A DNA stretch of 64,000 nucleotides, taken from assembly GCA_025716815.1 (NCBI GenBank), contig JAIXMN010000021.1:62001-126000 (forward strand), read 5' to 3'. The position numbers and the translations under genes are program-made. Numbering within the stretch: position 1 is the first letter of the stretch; each line of letters starts with the position of its first letter. Origin of the DNA: Dichotomocladium elegans (Eukaryota; Mucoromycota; Mucoromycetes; Mucorales; Lichtheimiaceae). Under the pieces are notes generated by a model. The model was not told the DNA's origin and searched no databases. It worked only from the letters and a program-made list of their open reading frames with translations. Shown here in pieces: positions 60,254 to 64,000 of the stretch.

Positions 60254-62559
60254 GATGGCTTATTGAATCGTAACCAAAGAGCGTATCGACAAGACAGGAA
60301 AGTTGTATAGGATGAATGGACGTAATCGAGGAAAATTTAGTATCATGGACAGAAACGCTAAATGGATGGATGGATGGATTCAGCGGGTGGATGGCTAGGG
60401 CTTACCTTGTCTTTGGTAAAAGAGAGAGAGCACTTAGTACTGACCCGGTACTGCCATCTGATCCCGATCGGGTGATTGATCTTCCGCCGGCGGTATTGAA
60501 TGGGCGCTCAACGAAATCGTCGAATAGTGAGACTTTTTTATGGCTCCTTCTCCATAGCTTTGCATTAAGGGTTCCTCGATTTGGTTTCTGCAATGGTACC
60601 CTTCCTTTATTATATACAATATTCCCTTTAAAAAGGGGATAAAAAGTATCCGGTCGGTCTATCCATTACCTTAGGTGCGAATATACAGGAAACGTCATCT
60701 ATGTTCATCCAGCACCCTTTTTCTTAACTGGAATCACTATGATATCTGTCCACGGCGGATTGCTTTGTAGGAAACCGGTATGGCTCAGTATCGCATACAT
60801 GCTCTAAAAAGAAAGCTTTACTCTTCAAAGCACCACCACACTCAGTCTATGCTAAGCCGAGAAATAAATGCGATTGGAGTGTTACGGATTGAAGCCATGT
60901 GCCGCCTGTGCAAGGTGAACTTTCGCAGAATATAACACCAATGAAATAGAGTCTGCTTTGTTTATCCGATGTTATGACTAGCAGTGACAGATCCTACATG
61001 GCGTGATGTATCATAGCAACATGGTTATGACAATTTGCGTTCAACACCTTGCTTAACATCCCTATTGAGTTTGGGCGACGCTGCCGTGCACTTTGATAAA
61101 AAATATCATGCCTATTCCTTTTGTACTAAATTCAACACGAAATCGTGCAATGATATAAGCTACAAATCTTCAGTTTTTTTTTTTTTTTTTAAAAAAAAAG
61201 ATATGAACAGCTTGCAAACCTCTACCGGTAAATAACAAAAAGCTGTGTTGTCTGTCTAAAGGGATCACTGTAGGAAATTTTGGTGTTTAATATACATATT
61301 TTCGGATTTTATAATACGTTTTTCCTACAACGGATGGTCTATTTGCCAAGGGCATTTAGCCATTACATACGTCGCACATAGATCTTTGCTACATGTTGTT
61401 ATTCTCACTTCGTATATTAGTTCGCCAAACAGCAACGCCAATATTGACGAAGCTCACAGGACCTGTACGTGACACACAAAGTATCCCACAAATAGCAAGA
61501 ATAAATACAGGATGTGTGAAAAGCCGTACCGCAGAGGATTTCACATCCATCCTCGTTGCGTTGGTGCTTCCATGGGATGGAGAACAAACGCATATTCATC
61601 TCTGTAAGACGACTCGTATCAGAAATCTGAGAGCGAATGGAAATAAACTTCACTGCATCCGGGTTTTGCGAATGACAATCGCTTCGCATCTTTGGGCTGC
61701 TGAAATTATACTATCTGCTCTGCTCTGCTCTCTATCCTGGCCTGTTCCTTTTTCCCTTATCGATCAAAGGTCCCATTTCGTACCTTAAAAGACAAGAATC
61801 TTGTGAAATCACTGAATGTTCGAGTAATTTTGCGCTCTTAGTTCTCATAGCTAATTAAGCTCCTTGCATTTTGCAAGTGTACGATAATATGCACCAGGAC
61901 GATTACGGAAGATACGCGCAATGAGCATTTTACAAACAGAAATGCACGTACGCACCAGATATGAAGGGCTGAATTTACCTGAATAGGATGGGATAACATG
62001 ATAATTCTTTCTTCTCTTTCGCCGCATCAAGACCTTTTCTATTCCTGAGCCGAACTGCCTTATGAAGACAAGAGCGCGGGAAAGCTGGTCTGGTGGACAT
62101 AGGAAAGCGCACAGCATTCATGCCTTACGTGATCAACTTTATTCTTTCAGTACATTGACCGATGGGCTACCTATTATTTGTATATATCGTCAGCGCGACA
62201 TTAAATTATCCGATCTCATGGACTCGCAATTTTATCGAATCCAACAAAACCCCCAATGAACAAATGGGATGCCATACACATCTACTCGCATAGAACCGAC
62301 TATCGCTGATGTCTTAGATTAGCTCAATACATGAAAACGGCCTGGAGCTAATCATGATGGGGCACGGTACTTCACTACGACGGTGACTTTCTCATTGTGC
62401 AATGTCACACCAGAGTCAAACAAAAATAACGCGACCACGGTCATGTGTTTCCAAGAGTAAATGTGAGAGTTATTCATTAGAAAAAGGGGGTTAATAGCTG
62501 AAGTGAACAGCAATCTGACGGGTAGAGTTCTTTTTCTGTGTGTGTGTGTAAAAGATATA
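60254..62559. other. Gene-poor intergenic region
   Basis: About 2.3 kb between the uS7 start and the next gene's stop. It holds GGATG repeats (60360-60380), a T/A run (61163-61199) and only short open frames. No gene, tRNA or repeat family recognised. Confidence 0.5.
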
Positions 62560-63650
62560 TTAACCCAAGAGTGGAGCATTCTCATCACCAGTGGAGCGGC
62601 CGAAACGTTTAAGCACGAACGGGTATGCAGGAGACAAAAAGGTGATGATGGAGAACGTCAAGGCAGACCTGTGCGCGACAACGGAAAATAAAAGATTTTA
62701 ATCGGCCGACCGAAGGTGCCCCGCCATTATATAGTACTTACCAGTGGATCCATGGATCTTGCTGGTTGGTGAAAACGGCAAGCAAACCCAAGGCAATAAC
62801 AAAGGCGCCAGTGATATCACCACGCTGCTTCTTGAATCTGACATAACCGACAGCAGTCGAACAAAGGACGATCTCGCCAATGATGACAAAGATGCGACTC
62901 CAAACGCCGGGTCCATCCTCGTGGACATGAGTGAAGGCCTGGAAGAAACCAATAACCACAGAGAAGACAATCCATCCGTGCCAGAGCGAGAAGGGAGCGT
63001 GGATGAACAACTTATCCCACCACGAGTTGGACGGATATTCCTTTTCGAGCTTGTCTGTAATAAGATGCATCAGCACACATAGTTCTGCGGTAGAGCGTTC
63101 CGGTTTGGTCGCTACTTACAAAAGACAAGGGAGACAGACGATGCAGTGAGGAGGACAAAGATCAACCCAATAATATAGTGACCATGTCGCTAAAAGAGAT
63201 ACCAAGAAGAGATATATATCGTTAAGTTTGGTATCACAAATACCTCCCGCATATTTTTTCTCATGCACTTACGATGAGAGCAAGCCAGATCTCGCTAAGG
63301 ACGACCGAGATGACAAAGTGCCAACCGACACCGTGAATAGCAGGCTCGTGGGCGTCCTCAAACCACTGATAGATAACAAAACCGCCCAGCAAAAGATGGA
63401 CAGCGGTCCAAACATATTCGATCCAGAAAGCTATCAAAAAGAACATCAACGAGAGCGGGGATTAGGAAAAACACACGCGCAGCACGGTTTCATGTATCAG
63501 TAGAGACTTGCATGGTGTGATGTAGGTCTGGCCAGCCTCGATGACACCTTCATCAGGAGAAGGGCCAACAACCGAGTAGACGGTCGAGGACAAGAAGAAG
63601 AGGTAAACGAGAACGTTGACCACCTTCTGGAAAATGTGGAGCTTGGACAT
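62560..63650 (-). CDS. Multi-pass membrane protein, distant TspO-like fungal family
   Basis: Function unknown. Exons 63650-63512, 63430-63273, 63189-63120, 63054-62742 and 62668-62560 sum to 789 nt (262 residues), all phases consistent. About seven hydrophobic segments: VVNVLVYLFFLSSTVYSVVG, FWIEYVWTAVHLLLGGFVIY, FVISVVLSEIWLALI, YYIIG-type helix (HYIIGLIFVLLTASSVSLVF), SLWHGWIVFSVVIGFFQAF, IFVIIGEIVLCSTAVGYV, GAFVIALGLLAVFT and ALTFSIITFLSPAYPFVL. The YITP motif with the following aromatic membrane segment, and the HAPFSLWHGWI motif, resemble fungal proteins loosely related to TspO/MBR; this is a weak similarity. The first intron (63511-63431) needs a GC donor (GCAAGT), which joins YITP to SFWIEY. 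Confidence 0.72.
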
Positions 63651-63916
63651 TCTTGAAGAGTGAAGAAAACGGACGAAAAGCAGATGCAGAAGGCCGTAGA
63701 GGTTTTAAATGGTTGAGAAAACTTTAACGCGGTCCTTTGTACCACAGTAACCTGTGATTAGATTTTTTTCCTCGACTGACATGGGAACGTCGCAGTGTTA
63801 TGGTGTATTTAATCTGACGACAGGTCGGATAAGCAACGTTTGCAACTGGGCGATACATTGCCTAGGTGCTAAACAATGAAAATCGAGCGAATTGATAGCG
63901 GATTGATTGATGTATG

Positions 63917-63974
63917 CATGTATAAATGTGTGCGTGCGTATGTGTGTGCGTGTGTGTGCGTGTGTTTGTATGCG
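63917..63974. repeat. GT-rich degenerate microsatellite
   Basis: GTGTGC/GTATGT-type units upstream of the membrane-protein gene near the window end. Confidence 0.8.
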
Positions 63975-64000
63975 TTCCCATCCGTACTTTTAGACTGCCT

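Overview
This window is nuclear DNA of a fungus, most likely an early-diverging, Mucoromycota-type lineage (an inference from gene content and style). Genes are dense, carry many small introns (about 50-150 bp) and lie on both strands. CT/AC microsatellites are frequent in UTRs and spacers. Proteins are typical fungal housekeeping ones: HIS7, GalE, mitochondrial DNA polymerase gamma, eL41, uS7, Scw1/Whi3-like, EB1/Mal3, a BET protein and a SAPS phosphatase subunit. There are no bacterial operons, no CRISPR array, no tRNA or rRNA that I could recognise, and no intact transposon.

Layout. 0-5 kb: CHY zinc-finger protein with two RWD-like units, then a two-RRM Scw1-like protein. 6-12 kb: SAP-TKL-like kinase, RNPS1-like SR protein (-), the 25-residue ribosomal protein eL41, EB1. 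12-22 kb: BET double-bromodomain protein (-), TMEM19/DUF92 membrane protein (-), mitoribosomal mS34, HAL5-like kinase (-). 21.6-26.8 kb: a gene-poor stretch with fragments of an orphan gene family. 26.8-37.6 kb: Q/P-rich protein ending in a CaaX box, Ats1-like RCC1 protein, SAPS protein (-), CaaX methyltransferase, TMEM41-like VTT protein, F-box-like protein. 37.6-42.2 kb: gene-poor. 42-49 kb: secreted LysM protein, UDP-glucose 4-epimerase (-), DNA polymerase gamma (-), WrbA-like flavoprotein. 49-64 kb: SHPRH-like SNF2/RING protein (-), secreted GPI-type protein (-), HIS7 (-), uS7 (-), and a multi-pass membrane protein (-).

Functional themes. Several genes serve RNA and translation (RNPS1, eL41, uS7, mS34, Scw1-like, Ats1-like), chromatin and DNA maintenance (BET, SHPRH, POLG), and signalling (TKL-like kinase, HAL5-like kinase, SAPS). 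An enzyme that methylates prenylated CaaX proteins lies about 5 kb from a gene encoding a predicted CaaX protein. Gene order otherwise looks like ordinary eukaryotic mixing.

The most unusual signals are: a TKL-like kinase whose VAIK lysine is glycine while a lysine sits in the glycine loop as in WNK kinases; five introns that are best explained as GC-AG; coding micro-exons down to 5 nt; two genes whose ATG is split by an intron (eL41 and RNPS1); and a small orphan gene family with frameshifts at 23.9-26.1 kb. All splice sites were read by eye from consensus, frame and family conservation; none is confirmed by transcripts.
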